A DNA stretch of 64,000 bases from JAWKWH01 sp963669415 (GTDB lineage Bacteria > Pseudomonadota > Alphaproteobacteria > Rhizobiales > Rhizobiaceae): contig CAXXPS010000002.1 of assembly GCA_963669415.2 (NCBI GenBank), positions 310,001 through 374,000 on the forward strand, given 5' to 3'. The first letter of the stretch is position 1; every line of letters starts with the position of its first letter. The position numbers and the translations under genes were made by a program. Positions 52,227-60,012 of the stretch are shown piece after piece. The notes below the pieces were generated by a model, which saw only the letters and a list, made by a program, of their open reading frames with translations, ran no database searches and was not told where the DNA came from.

Positions 52227-52547
52227 ATGGATATAAAGACAATAACTCCGGAGGAAGCCGCTCAAGGATTTGCGGCGATCGGTTCTGAAGCCCGGCTGCA
52301 GGTGGTTCTGGCGCTGGTCAAGGCCGGTCCCAAAGGCTTGACGGTCGGTGACATTCAAAATCGCACTGGCATGGCGGCATCGACGCTAGCCCACCATCTG
52401 CGGTTTCTGACCGCCGGCGGTTTGGTTGAGCAGCAAAAGGACGGTCGCAGCATCGTCAACCGCGCCAATTTCGGTCGTCTGGAGACCCTTGCCGGCTACA
52501 TCCTGAAAGAATGCTGTATAGACGAAAACGGCGGCGAAAATGGCTGA
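52227..52547 (+). CDS. ArsR-family winged-helix repressor
   Basis: A 106-residue protein with a helix-turn-helix: SEARLQVVLALVKAGPKGLT, then RTGMAASTLAHHLRFLTAGG, then the wing QQKDGRSIVNRA. The arsenic-type CVC pair in helix 3 is absent. Two adjacent cysteines near the C-terminus (LKECCIDENG, about 96-97) could bind a metal or metalloid or react with thiols. No Shine-Dalgarno site precedes the ATG, and the operator palindrome ends at it, so the mRNA may be leaderless. It overlaps the permease gene by eight bases and very likely controls it. Confidence 0.88.
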   Translation: MDIKTITPEEAAQGFAAIGSEARLQVVLALVKAGPKGLTVGDIQNRTGMAASTLAHHLRFLTAGGLVEQQKDGRSIVNRANFGRLETLAGYILKECCIDENGGENG

Positions 52548-53589
52548 CATTTCTCAACTAGATGGGACAAATACTGAAGCTGAAACGCATTTGGGATGGC
52601 TGAAAAAGCTCAGATCACCTTGGACAATCGTGGTCGGTGCACCGCTCGCCGTATTGGCGCTTGATCCGCCGAATACGCTTCCCGTCATCGAATTCGCCAT
52701 TAAGGCATTTGCCGGAACGCTGCCCTACATTGCGTTCGCCGTTCTGCTTATCGCCTGGCTCAAGGCGGCAGGTGCGGAGGCCATGGTCGCCGAGGCATTC
52801 AAGGGTCGCGAGATGAGAATGATCTTTCTGGCCGCCCTGTTCGGTGGCCTGGCTCCATTCTGTTCGTGCGAAGTCATCCCGTTCATCGCCGGCCTGCTTG
52901 CGCTTGGCGCGCCCTTGTCCGCGGTCATGGCTTTCTGGCTTTCCTCGCCGTTGATCGACCCGCCAACCCTGTTCATCACCGCTGCCGCCCTGGGCTGGCC
53001 GTTCGCGGTCGGCAAAGCAGTCTCCGCCGTGGTGCTTGGCTTGTTTGGCGGCTTTGCGATCAAGGCGATCTCGCAATCGGGTTTGATTTCCGATCCTCTA
53101 CGACCTGCTCCCGCGTCGGGATGCGGATGTGGCCCCTCCCCGTTTGACGGAACGCCGGTCTGGCGTTTTTGGAGAGAAGAACATCGCAGGGAATCATTTA
53201 GAAGAGAATTTTGCTCCAACGCCCTGTTTTTGATCAAATGGCTGGCGATGGCTTATGTATTGGAAGCCATGCTGGTTACCTATGTGCCAGCGTCCCTGAT
53301 TGCTGGTCTGGTTGGCGGCGAAGGTGTGGTGCCGATTGCGATCGCGGCGATTGTCGGTATGCCTACCTATTTGAACAGCTATGTAGCGCCACCGTTGCTT
53401 GCTGGATTGATGGAACAAGGCATGAGCGCAGGAGCGGCAATGGCATTCATGGTCGCGGGTGCAGTCAGTTCTATTCCGGCAATGGCAGCGGTCTGGTCTC
53501 TGGTCCGTCCCAACGTATTCACTGCCTATCTTGGCCTTGGAATCACAGGCGCCATCCTGTCGGGAATCATATTTCAAGCAATGATCTAA
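52540..53589 (+). CDS. Permease of the ArsP/DUF318 family
   Basis: A 349-residue membrane protein with about eight to ten hydrophobic segments. It has the family signature GLAPFCSCEVIPFIAGLLA and its repeat-like counterpart AIVGMPTYLNSYVAPPLLAG. A central cytoplasmic loop contains SGCGCGPS. Relatives include the organoarsenical exporter ArsP and other predicted permeases. Together with the upstream ArsR-type gene this suggests export of a metalloid, an organometal or a thiol-reactive compound, or uptake of an unknown solute. The cysteines in CSC and CGC could take part in binding. Confidence 0.82.
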   Translation: MADISQLDGTNTEAETHLGWLKKLRSPWTIVVGAPLAVLALDPPNTLPVIEFAIKAFAGTLPYIAFAVLLIAWLKAAGAEAMVAEAFKGREMRMIFLAALFGGLAPFCSCEVIPFIAGLLALGAPLSAVMAFWLSSPLIDPPTLFITAAALGWPFAVGKAVSAVVLGLFGGFAIKAISQSGLISDPLRPAPASGCGCGPSPFDGTPVWRFWREEHRRESFRREFCSNALFLIKWLAMAYVLEAMLVTYVPASLIAGLVGGEGVVPIAIAAIVGMPTYLNSYVAPPLLAGLMEQGMSAGAAMAFMVAGAVSSIPAMAAVWSLVRPNVFTAYLGLGITGAILSGIIFQAMI

Positions 53590-53690
53590 GCGTTGCCGCG
53601 TTAATCATAGGCCAAGCCGAAATATGGTGAATTATTGATTAACACCATGTTTTTGGGGTATATTAGTGGATTATCGACTGTTGCAAGACG

Positions 53691-54953
53691 ATGAACAGGT
53701 TGTTGCGTCACCATATCTCCCGATTGGTGGTCTCGGGGAACCTGAAGGTAACCGGACCAAACGGGAAGGTACACCAGTACGGCGACGGGACGGGTGATCC
53801 GGTCCATGTCGTTATTCGTACGCGCCGTGCCGAATGGGCAATTGCGCTCGATCCGATGCTGGCATTGCCGGAATCCTACATGAACGGCTCAGTGGACATT
53901 GCAGAAGGCGATGTCTTGTCTTTGCTGGAACTGGTTTATTCCGCCCACGTGCCGGGAGTTGATGTTTCAGTCTGGACGATGCGGCTGACCGAAGCCGTGC
54001 GCTACGTTTTCCGCAGATTGCAGCAATTCAATACGTTGACCCGATCGCGGGATAATGTCCGCCGGCACTACGACCTGTCCGGAGAGCTGTACAAGCTGTT
54101 CCTCGATGATGACATGCAATATTCATGCGCCTATTTCGAAACGCCCGACGTGTCGCTCGATGAGGCGCAAAAAGCCAAAAAACGACATCTTGCAGCCAAG
54201 CTTTGTTTGAAATCTGGGCAGAAAGTGCTCGACATTGGCAGCGGTTGGGGTGGGCTCGGCCTTTATCTTGCCAAGGCATTCGATGCGAGCGTGCTCGGTG
54301 TAACGCTGTCAGAAGAGCAGCATGGTGTTTCCAATGAGCGGGCCCGTGCGGCCGGATTATCGGATAGAGCTCTGTTCCAGCTGCGCGATTACCGGCACCT
54401 GGAAGGCCCGTTCGACCGGATTGTTTCGGTCGGAATGTTCGAACATGTCGGCGTTAATCACTATCGTACTTATTTTAACAAATGTGCTGAGCTGCTGGCG
54501 CCAAACGGTGTGATGGTTCTGCATTCAATCGGCCGCACCTCCGGGCCGACAACCACAAATCCGTTCATCCGCAAGCACATATTCCCGGGAGGTTACATCC
54601 CCGCCCTGTCCGAGGTTCTGCCGGCGATTGAAAAGTCGGGCCTGATTGCCACCGATATTGAAGTTCTACGTCTTCATTATGCCGAGACGCTGAAAAACTG
54701 GCGAGAGCGCTTCATGGCAAATCGCGAAAAGGCAGTCGAAATCTACGATGAACGTTTTGCCAGGATGTGGGAGTTCTATCTGGCAGGCTCGGAAGCGGCG
54801 TTCCGCTGGGATGACCTGATGGTGTTCCAGATTCAGCTCGCCCACCAACGTGATGCCGTACCCCTTACCCGCGATTATATCGGTGAAACCGAGAAGAGAA
54901 TTTCAGATGGCGAGCACCAGCCCAGAGGCGGTTACCGGCATGCTGCAGAGTAG
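53691..54953 (+). CDS. cfa: Cyclopropane-fatty-acyl-phospholipid synthase family protein
   Basis: A 420-residue methyltransferase. The N-terminal lipid-binding part (about 1-120, LALPESYMNGSVDIAEGDVL) is followed by RSRDNVRRHYDLSGELYKLF and YSCAYF. The SAM motif is VLDIGSGWGGLGLYLA, with FDRIVSVGMFEHVGVNHY after it. The C-terminal helix region (LKNWRERFMANREKAVEIYD) is typical. It adds a methylene from SAM to unsaturated phospholipid acyl chains. It stands alone between the permease and dnaB. Confidence 0.9.
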   Translation: MNRLLRHHISRLVVSGNLKVTGPNGKVHQYGDGTGDPVHVVIRTRRAEWAIALDPMLALPESYMNGSVDIAEGDVLSLLELVYSAHVPGVDVSVWTMRLTEAVRYVFRRLQQFNTLTRSRDNVRRHYDLSGELYKLFLDDDMQYSCAYFETPDVSLDEAQKAKKRHLAAKLCLKSGQKVLDIGSGWGGLGLYLAKAFDASVLGVTLSEEQHGVSNERARAAGLSDRALFQLRDYRHLEGPFDRIVSVGMFEHVGVNHYRTYFNKCAELLAPNGVMVLHSIGRTSGPTTTNPFIRKHIFPGGYIPALSEVLPAIEKSGLIATDIEVLRLHYAETLKNWRERFMANREKAVEIYDERFARMWEFYLAGSEAAFRWDDLMVFQIQLAHQRDAVPLTRDYIGETEKRISDGEHQPRGGYRHAAE

Positions 54954-55122
54954 CGGCCGAATCGGCTACAATCGGTCAAGCAGGAAATTTCGCTCCACAG
55001 CTTGCCTGTGAATAGCGTGAACTCTCGAGCGTGGCGTAACCTCGGCCGAATTGGCTCTTGTGTACGGCGCGGTTGCGTGTCTAAACAGGTTCCGTTTTCA
55101 GTTTTCCGGACGCGTTGTTGAT

Positions 55123-55152
55123 ATTGTCCGCTTTTATATATCCAAGGACAAT
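55123..55152 (+). promoter_or_regulatory. Inverted repeat that could mask the dnaB ribosome site
   Basis: ATTGTCC (55123-55129) and GGACAAT (55146-55152) form a perfect 7-bp repeat with a 16-base A+T-rich loop. The right arm contains the AAGGA-type site and ends two bases before the ATG, so folding would hide the site. Confidence 0.45.
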
Positions 55153-55154
55153 CA

Positions 55155-56645
55155 ATGGCAGAAGCGGCCCACCAGCTTGAGCAAACCGAAAACGCGCTTT
55201 ACCGGCAAGCACCGCAGAATATCGAGGCCGAACAGGCGTTATTGGGCGCCATTCTGGTCAACAATGATGCGTTTTACCGGGTTTCCGATTTTCTCAAACC
55301 TGAACACTTCTACGAGCCGTTGCATCGCAAGATATACGAAGTGGCCGGCGAAATGATCCGGATGGGCAAGAGCGCCAATCCTGTAACGCTGAAAACATTT
55401 CTGCCCGAGGTTGAGAAGATTGGCGACATGACTGTCGCGCAATATCTTGCCAGGCTGGCCGCTGAAGCGGTGACCATTATCAATGCCGAAGATTATGGAC
55501 GCGCAATCTACGATCTGGCGACACGGCGCGCGCTGATCACTGTCGGCGAAGACATGGTCAACATTGCATTTGACGCGCCGGTGGACATGGCTCCGCAAGA
55601 ACAGATTGAAGACGCGGAACGGCGGCTGTTCGAACTGGCTGAAACCGGCCGTTACGACGGTGGTTTCGAGAGTTTCACCGACGCTGTCAAAACCGCTGTC
55701 GACATGGCCAATGCGGCCTATATGCGCGATGGGCATCTGTCTGGTATCGCCACCGGTTTCCGGGATCTGGACCGCAGAATGGGTGGACTTCAGCCGTCTG
55801 ACCTTGTGATCGTTGCCGGACGCCCGGGAATGGGTAAATCAGCACTTGCCACCAATATCGGCTTCCACATTGCCAATGCATATAAACCTGCCCAGCAGGC
55901 AGACGGATCTTTCGAGGCTGCAAGCGGTGGTGTGGTTGGGCTGTTTTCGCTGGAAATGTCGTCGGAACAGCTGGCTACAAGAATTGTTTCCGAACAAACG
56001 GAAATTCCTTCGTCGAAAATCAGGCGTGGCGAGATCACGGAAGCCGATTTCGAGAAACTCGTCGGCTGTTCGCAAATGATGCAAGACCTGCCACTGTACA
56101 TTGACCAGACCGGCGGCATTTCGATCGCACAGCTTGCCGCCCGGGCCCGCCGGTTGAAACGTCAGCGCGGCCTTGATGTGCTGATTATCGACTATGTGCA
56201 GCTGATGCAGGGGACTTCTGCGCGGGCGGCGCAAAACCGCGTACAGGAAATCACCGAAATCACCACCGGCCTGAAGGCGCTGGCGAAGGAACTGAATGTT
56301 CCGATCATCGCGCTATCACAGCTGTCACGTCAGGTTGAAAATCGCGACGACAAGCGCCCGCAGCTGGCGGATTTGCGCGAATCAGGATCCATCGAACAAG
56401 ACGCCGATGTGGTGTTGTTCGTCTATCGCGAGGAATACTACCTGAAAAACCGGGAACCCAAACCTGGCACAGAAGAGTATTTCAAATGGGAAGCCGAGAT
56501 GAACGATTCGGCGGGCAAGGCCGAAATCATCATCGCCAAACAGCGTCACGGACCTACCGGAACTGTTCCCTTGGGTTTCCAGGGAGAATTCACCCGTTTC
56601 TTCGACCTGGCCGAAGAAACCCATATGCCCGAGCGGCTTGAGTAG
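55155..56645 (+). CDS. dnaB: Replicative DNA helicase
   Basis: A 496-residue DnaB. The N-terminal domain starts with APQNIEAEQALLGAILVNND. The RecA-like domain has Walker A GRPGMGKSAL, LFSLEMSSEQLATRIVSE, Walker B VLIIDYVQLM and SQLSRQVENRDDKRPQLADL, and ends with KQRHGPTGTVPLGFQGEFTR. It unwinds DNA at the replication fork as a hexamer. No intein is present. The alr gene follows almost at once. Confidence 0.96.
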   Translation: MAEAAHQLEQTENALYRQAPQNIEAEQALLGAILVNNDAFYRVSDFLKPEHFYEPLHRKIYEVAGEMIRMGKSANPVTLKTFLPEVEKIGDMTVAQYLARLAAEAVTIINAEDYGRAIYDLATRRALITVGEDMVNIAFDAPVDMAPQEQIEDAERRLFELAETGRYDGGFESFTDAVKTAVDMANAAYMRDGHLSGIATGFRDLDRRMGGLQPSDLVIVAGRPGMGKSALATNIGFHIANAYKPAQQADGSFEAASGGVVGLFSLEMSSEQLATRIVSEQTEIPSSKIRRGEITEADFEKLVGCSQMMQDLPLYIDQTGGISIAQLAARARRLKRQRGLDVLIIDYVQLMQGTSARAAQNRVQEITEITTGLKALAKELNVPIIALSQLSRQVENRDDKRPQLADLRESGSIEQDADVVLFVYREEYYLKNREPKPGTEEYFKWEAEMNDSAGKAEIIIAKQRHGPTGTVPLGFQGEFTRFFDLAEETHMPERLE

Positions 56646-56649
56646 ATCA

Positions 56650-57774
56650 TTGGCAGAATTGTCACCAGCTATCCTCGAAACCGGCGCTGACCCGCTGTTG
56701 GCGAGTGCCAGACTGACGATTGATCTGGAAGCACTTGCCGCCAACTACAAGGAGCTGGCTGAATCATCCGGAGAGGCGAAGGCGGCAGCCGTTGTGAAAG
56801 CCGATGCTTACGGATTGGGTTTGGAACAGGTGGCCCCGGTGCTGAGCAAGGCCGGTTGTGAAACCTTCTTTGTTGCGCTTCCCGAAGAGGGCATTGCGTT
56901 GAGGCGCATCATAGCCGACGCAGACATCTACGTACTTGCCGGCATGACCGGCGCCATCGCAGCGGCAGCCTGTGCTGAATCATCGCTGACGCCGGTATTG
57001 AACTCGACCGACGAAATCAAAATCTGGGCGGATTACTGGAAGCGCCGCGGATCGCGCCGGCCCTGTGCCATTCATGTTGATACCGGCATGAACCGGCTTG
57101 GACTGCCCGTACGCGAGGCACTGGCCTTTGCCAAGTTCAACGAACTCAATCACCATGTGACGACGGTTTTGCTGATGAGCCATTTGGCTTGTGCGGACCA
57201 AAGGGATCATCCACTCAACGAACAACAGCTGGAATCATTTCAGGCGCTTAGCGCGGCTTTTGGTAATGTTGATTCAAGCCTGGCCAATTCGGCCGGCGTA
57301 TTTATGGGCGCCGATTATCACTTTGATCTCACCCGCCCGGGCATCTCGATCTATGGCGGCGCACCGCAGATCGGCGAGGAAAACCCGATGCGACCGGTTG
57401 TAGTCGCTGAGGCCCGAATTCTGCAGATCAGAAACGTCAGGGCCGGTGAGACAATCAGCTACGGAGCTTCGTTTGAGGCCAAGCGGGACAGCCGGATCGC
57501 GGTGGCCGGGATTGGATATGCCGATGGATACCACCGGGCAGGATCAGGGCACGGTGTGGCGTTGCGAGACGCGCATTCGGAAGGTGCTGTCGGCTGGATC
57601 GCCGGACACTGCATTCCGGTTCTCGGACGCGTGACAATGGACCTGACCGCATTCGATATTTCCGAGTTGCCGGATGGAACGGTAAAGACGGGCGACTGGA
57701 TCGAGCTGATGGGGTCGAATATTTTGATCGACGATGCTGCCCGCGCCGCCGGCACCATACCCTATGGAGCCTGA
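56650..57774 (+). CDS. alr: Alanine racemase
   Basis: A 374-residue PLP enzyme. The Schiff-base Lys50 is in AVVKADAYGLG and the second catalytic Tyr is in ISYGASFEA. VDTGMNRLGLP and GRVTMDLTAFDIS are family signatures. It makes D-alanine for peptidoglycan. The start is uncertain: TTG 56650 is used, and a TTG at 56638 overlapping the dnaB stop is also open; neither has a strong ribosome site. The order dnaB-alr-radA is standard in rhizobia. Confidence 0.93.
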   Translation: MAELSPAILETGADPLLASARLTIDLEALAANYKELAESSGEAKAAAVVKADAYGLGLEQVAPVLSKAGCETFFVALPEEGIALRRIIADADIYVLAGMTGAIAAAACAESSLTPVLNSTDEIKIWADYWKRRGSRRPCAIHVDTGMNRLGLPVREALAFAKFNELNHHVTTVLLMSHLACADQRDHPLNEQQLESFQALSAAFGNVDSSLANSAGVFMGADYHFDLTRPGISIYGGAPQIGEENPMRPVVVAEARILQIRNVRAGETISYGASFEAKRDSRIAVAGIGYADGYHRAGSGHGVALRDAHSEGAVGWIAGHCIPVLGRVTMDLTAFDISELPDGTVKTGDWIELMGSNILIDDAARAAGTIPYGA

Positions 57775-57936
57775 ATGGATAACCCGATACCGGGATTTCA
57801 TGCCGAGAAGATTTGCCTGCGGATGGCTACTGGGGCAATCACGTCTATGTCACCGACGGGAAAGTGGTGTTTGACTATCACGGCTACAGCCTGGGAAACA
57901 GGTACTACAGGCGATATGTGGGATCAGAGGGCTAGA
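57775..57936 (+). pseudogene. Possible small frameshifted gene between alr and radA
   Basis: The 164 bases between alr and radA carry two protein-like pieces in different frames. ATG 57775 gives MDNPIPGFHAEKICLR. From about 57819 another frame gives ADGYWGNHVYVTDGKVVFDY and continues to RRYVGSEG and a TAG at 57934-57936. Joined, they would be a protein of about 52 residues with an aromatic, beta-like C-terminal part. A TTG at 57813 could start the second piece alone (41 residues). I recognise no family. The evidence is residue composition and position only. Confidence 0.35.
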
Positions 57937-57938
57937 TA

Positions 57939-59435
57939 TTGGCCAAATGGCGGCCTACCGCATCCAGTTCATCTGCCAGAATTGCGGCTCAGAATTGCGG
58001 TTCGGTGCATTCGCGCTGGGCGGGAAAATGCGATTCTTGCGGCGAATGGAACACGCTGGTCGAAGAAACACCCGAGGCAGGCGTCGGTGGCGGGCCGCAA
58101 TCAGGACGGTCCGCCCGCAAAGGCCGCGCCGTTGCGCTGACGACACTTTCAGGTGACATTGAGGATGCGCCACGCATACGCACCGGTATTGATGAACTTG
58201 ACCGCGTCACCGGCGGCGGCTTCGTACGCGGGTCGGCGCTTTTGGTCGGAGGCGATCCCGGAATCGGCAAATCAACGCTGTTGATGCAAGCCGCCGCCGC
58301 CCTCGCCCGTCGAAACCATCGCGTCGTCTATATTTCCGGCGAAGAGGCGGTGGCGCAGGTGCGGCTTCGCGCCCAGAGGCTTGGCGTTGCGGACACCCCG
58401 GTTGAACTGGCCGCCGAAACCAACATTGAGGATATTCTGGCGACAATCTCCGACGGCAAGCGTCCTGATTTGGTGATCCTTGATTCCATCCAGACACTTT
58501 GGACCGATGCAGCTGAATCCGCGCCAGGCACCGTTACACAAGTGCGCGCCAGCGCGCAGAAAATGATCCGGTTTGCCAAATCGACCGGAGCGGCAATCGT
58601 TCTTGTTGGCCATGTCACCAAGGAAGGGCAAATCGCCGGCCCGCGCGTCGTAGAGCATATGGTCGATGGCGTTCTGTATTTCGAAGGTGAAGGCGGTCAT
58701 CACTACCGCATCCTGCGTACGGTGAAAAACCGTTTTGGACCGACAGATGAAATTGGTGTGTTCGAAATGTCGGACAAGGGACTGGGTGAGGTCGCCAATC
58801 CATCGGAACTGTTTTTGGGCGAGCGCTCGCAATCGGCCCCCGGCGCCGCCGTGTTTGCCGGCATGGAGGGCACAAGGCCGGTGCTCGTGGAGATCCAGGC
58901 ACTGGTGGCGCCATCACCGCTCGGTACGCCACGCCGCGCAGTCGTCGGCTGGGATTCATCCCGGCTTGCAATGGTACTGGCGGTGCTGGAAGCGCATTGC
59001 GGTGTGCGTTTTACACAGAATGATGTCTATCTGAATATTGCCGGTGGATACCGGATCACCGAGCCCGCTGCGGATCTCGCAGTTGCGGCGGCACTCGTTT
59101 CCTCACTCACCGGCCTTGCCCTTGCCGCAGATTGCGTCTATTTCGGCGAAATCTCGCTTTCTGGTGCCGTCAGGCCCGTTGCACATGCGGCACAGCGGCT
59201 CAAGGAAGCGGAAAAACTGGGATTTGCCAGTGCGGTGATGCCATCTGGCGGAGATGATGTATCCGGACTATCGCCAGAAACGCACATCAGCCGGCCATGC
59301 TCAACGACATGGTTCGGCGGATTGCGGGCCCCACGCGGCAAACCGAAGAATAAACGGGGAAGGTCTGCAGTAATGCTGACCATTGGAAAGAGAAGCGGCG
59401 CCCTGTCGGAGCGGGCTTACAGCGTCTGGAGTTAG
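57939..59435 (+). CDS. radA: DNA repair protein RadA with damaged zinc-finger coding region
   Basis: The open frame from TTG 57939 (AGAGGG seven bases upstream) encodes 498 residues. From QNCGSVHSRWAGKCDSCGEW on it is a normal RadA: ATPase Walker A GGDPGIGKSTLL, the KNRFG motif (VKNRFGPTDEIGVFEM) and the Lon-like C-terminal domain. RadA aids recombination by branch migration. Normal RadA begins with a C4 zinc finger (CxxC ... CxxC). Here residues 4-17 are out of frame relative to the family, and the first Cys is lost (AAQNC). The expected RIQFICQNCG is encoded in the frame of ATG 57947. An imperfect 13-bp tandem duplication at 57977-58002 accounts for the shift. Confidence 0.85.
   Translation: MAKWRPTASSSSARIAAQNCGSVHSRWAGKCDSCGEWNTLVEETPEAGVGGGPQSGRSARKGRAVALTTLSGDIEDAPRIRTGIDELDRVTGGGFVRGSALLVGGDPGIGKSTLLMQAAAALARRNHRVVYISGEEAVAQVRLRAQRLGVADTPVELAAETNIEDILATISDGKRPDLVILDSIQTLWTDAAESAPGTVTQVRASAQKMIRFAKSTGAAIVLVGHVTKEGQIAGPRVVEHMVDGVLYFEGEGGHHYRILRTVKNRFGPTDEIGVFEMSDKGLGEVANPSELFLGERSQSAPGAAVFAGMEGTRPVLVEIQALVAPSPLGTPRRAVVGWDSSRLAMVLAVLEAHCGVRFTQNDVYLNIAGGYRITEPAADLAVAAALVSSLTGLALAADCVYFGEISLSGAVRPVAHAAQRLKEAEKLGFASAVMPSGGDDVSGLSPETHISRPCSTTWFGGLRAPRGKPKNKRGRSAVMLTIGKRSGALSERAYSVWS
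57977..58002 (+). repeat. Imperfect 13-bp tandem duplication inside radA
   Basis: Unit cagaattgcggct (57977-57989) is followed by cagaattgcggtt (57990-58002), with one difference in 13. Thirteen is not a multiple of three, so the duplication moves the reading frame in the zinc-finger coding region. Confidence 0.9.
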
Positions 59436-59442
59436 GCTGACC

Positions 59443-59985
59443 ATGCCTGTCACATTGCTCGATGGAATTCTGATTGGATTTACGCTTGTATCGGCGATAC
59501 TCGCCATGGTGCGCGGGTTTTCGCGCGAGGTGTTGTCGATCGCGTCCTGGGCCGCGGCAGCGGTCGCCGCATTTTTCTTTTATCCACAAGTCACGCCGTT
59601 CGTTTCTCCCTACATCGATCATCCGCAACTCGCACAGGCGGCTGCTGCCGCATGTGTGTTTTTCGCCGCACTGATCATCGTCACGCTGGTTACGATGAAG
59701 ATCGCGGATTTCATCATCGACAGCCGTATAGGCGCACTCGATCGCACCCTTGGATTTCTGTATGGCGCAGCACGGGGCATTCTTGTTGTCGCGGTCGCAC
59801 TGCTATTCTTCAACTGGCTGGTTGCAGCCGACCAGCCGAGCTGGATTTCCGAGGCGAAATCACGGCCGCTGCTCGAGGGAATCGGTGAGCGCATTCAAAA
59901 TCTTCTGCCCGACGATCCGGAGAATGCCATTTTTGACAGGTTGAAACCCGACGACGGCAGCGGCGAAGGCCAATCGGGCGACTAA
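59443..59985 (+). CDS. cvpA: CvpA-family membrane protein
   Basis: A 180-residue protein with four hydrophobic segments (LLDGILIGFTLVSAILAMVRG at the start, which includes the family RGFSREVLSI stretch) and a polar C-terminal tail of about 50 residues. The family is named for colicin V production and is linked to envelope stress resistance; its biochemical role is unclear. ATG 59443 is seven bases after the radA stop. It precedes purF, the usual arrangement in proteobacteria. Confidence 0.9.
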   Translation: MPVTLLDGILIGFTLVSAILAMVRGFSREVLSIASWAAAAVAAFFFYPQVTPFVSPYIDHPQLAQAAAAACVFFAALIIVTLVTMKIADFIIDSRIGALDRTLGFLYGAARGILVVAVALLFFNWLVAADQPSWISEAKSRPLLEGIGERIQNLLPDDPENAIFDRLKPDDGSGEGQSGD

Positions 59986-60012
59986 GGCGACAAAACAGGG
60001 CGGTGGGCGATC

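Noticed and set aside
53399..53630. ORFs in other frames inside the ArsP-type permease
   Set aside because: They are shadows of a continuous membrane-protein frame.
57775..58140. 121-codon ORF across the alr-radA junction
   Set aside because: Its second half overlaps the RadA zinc-finger region out of frame and is Arg-rich; only its first 16 codons may be part of a small gene.
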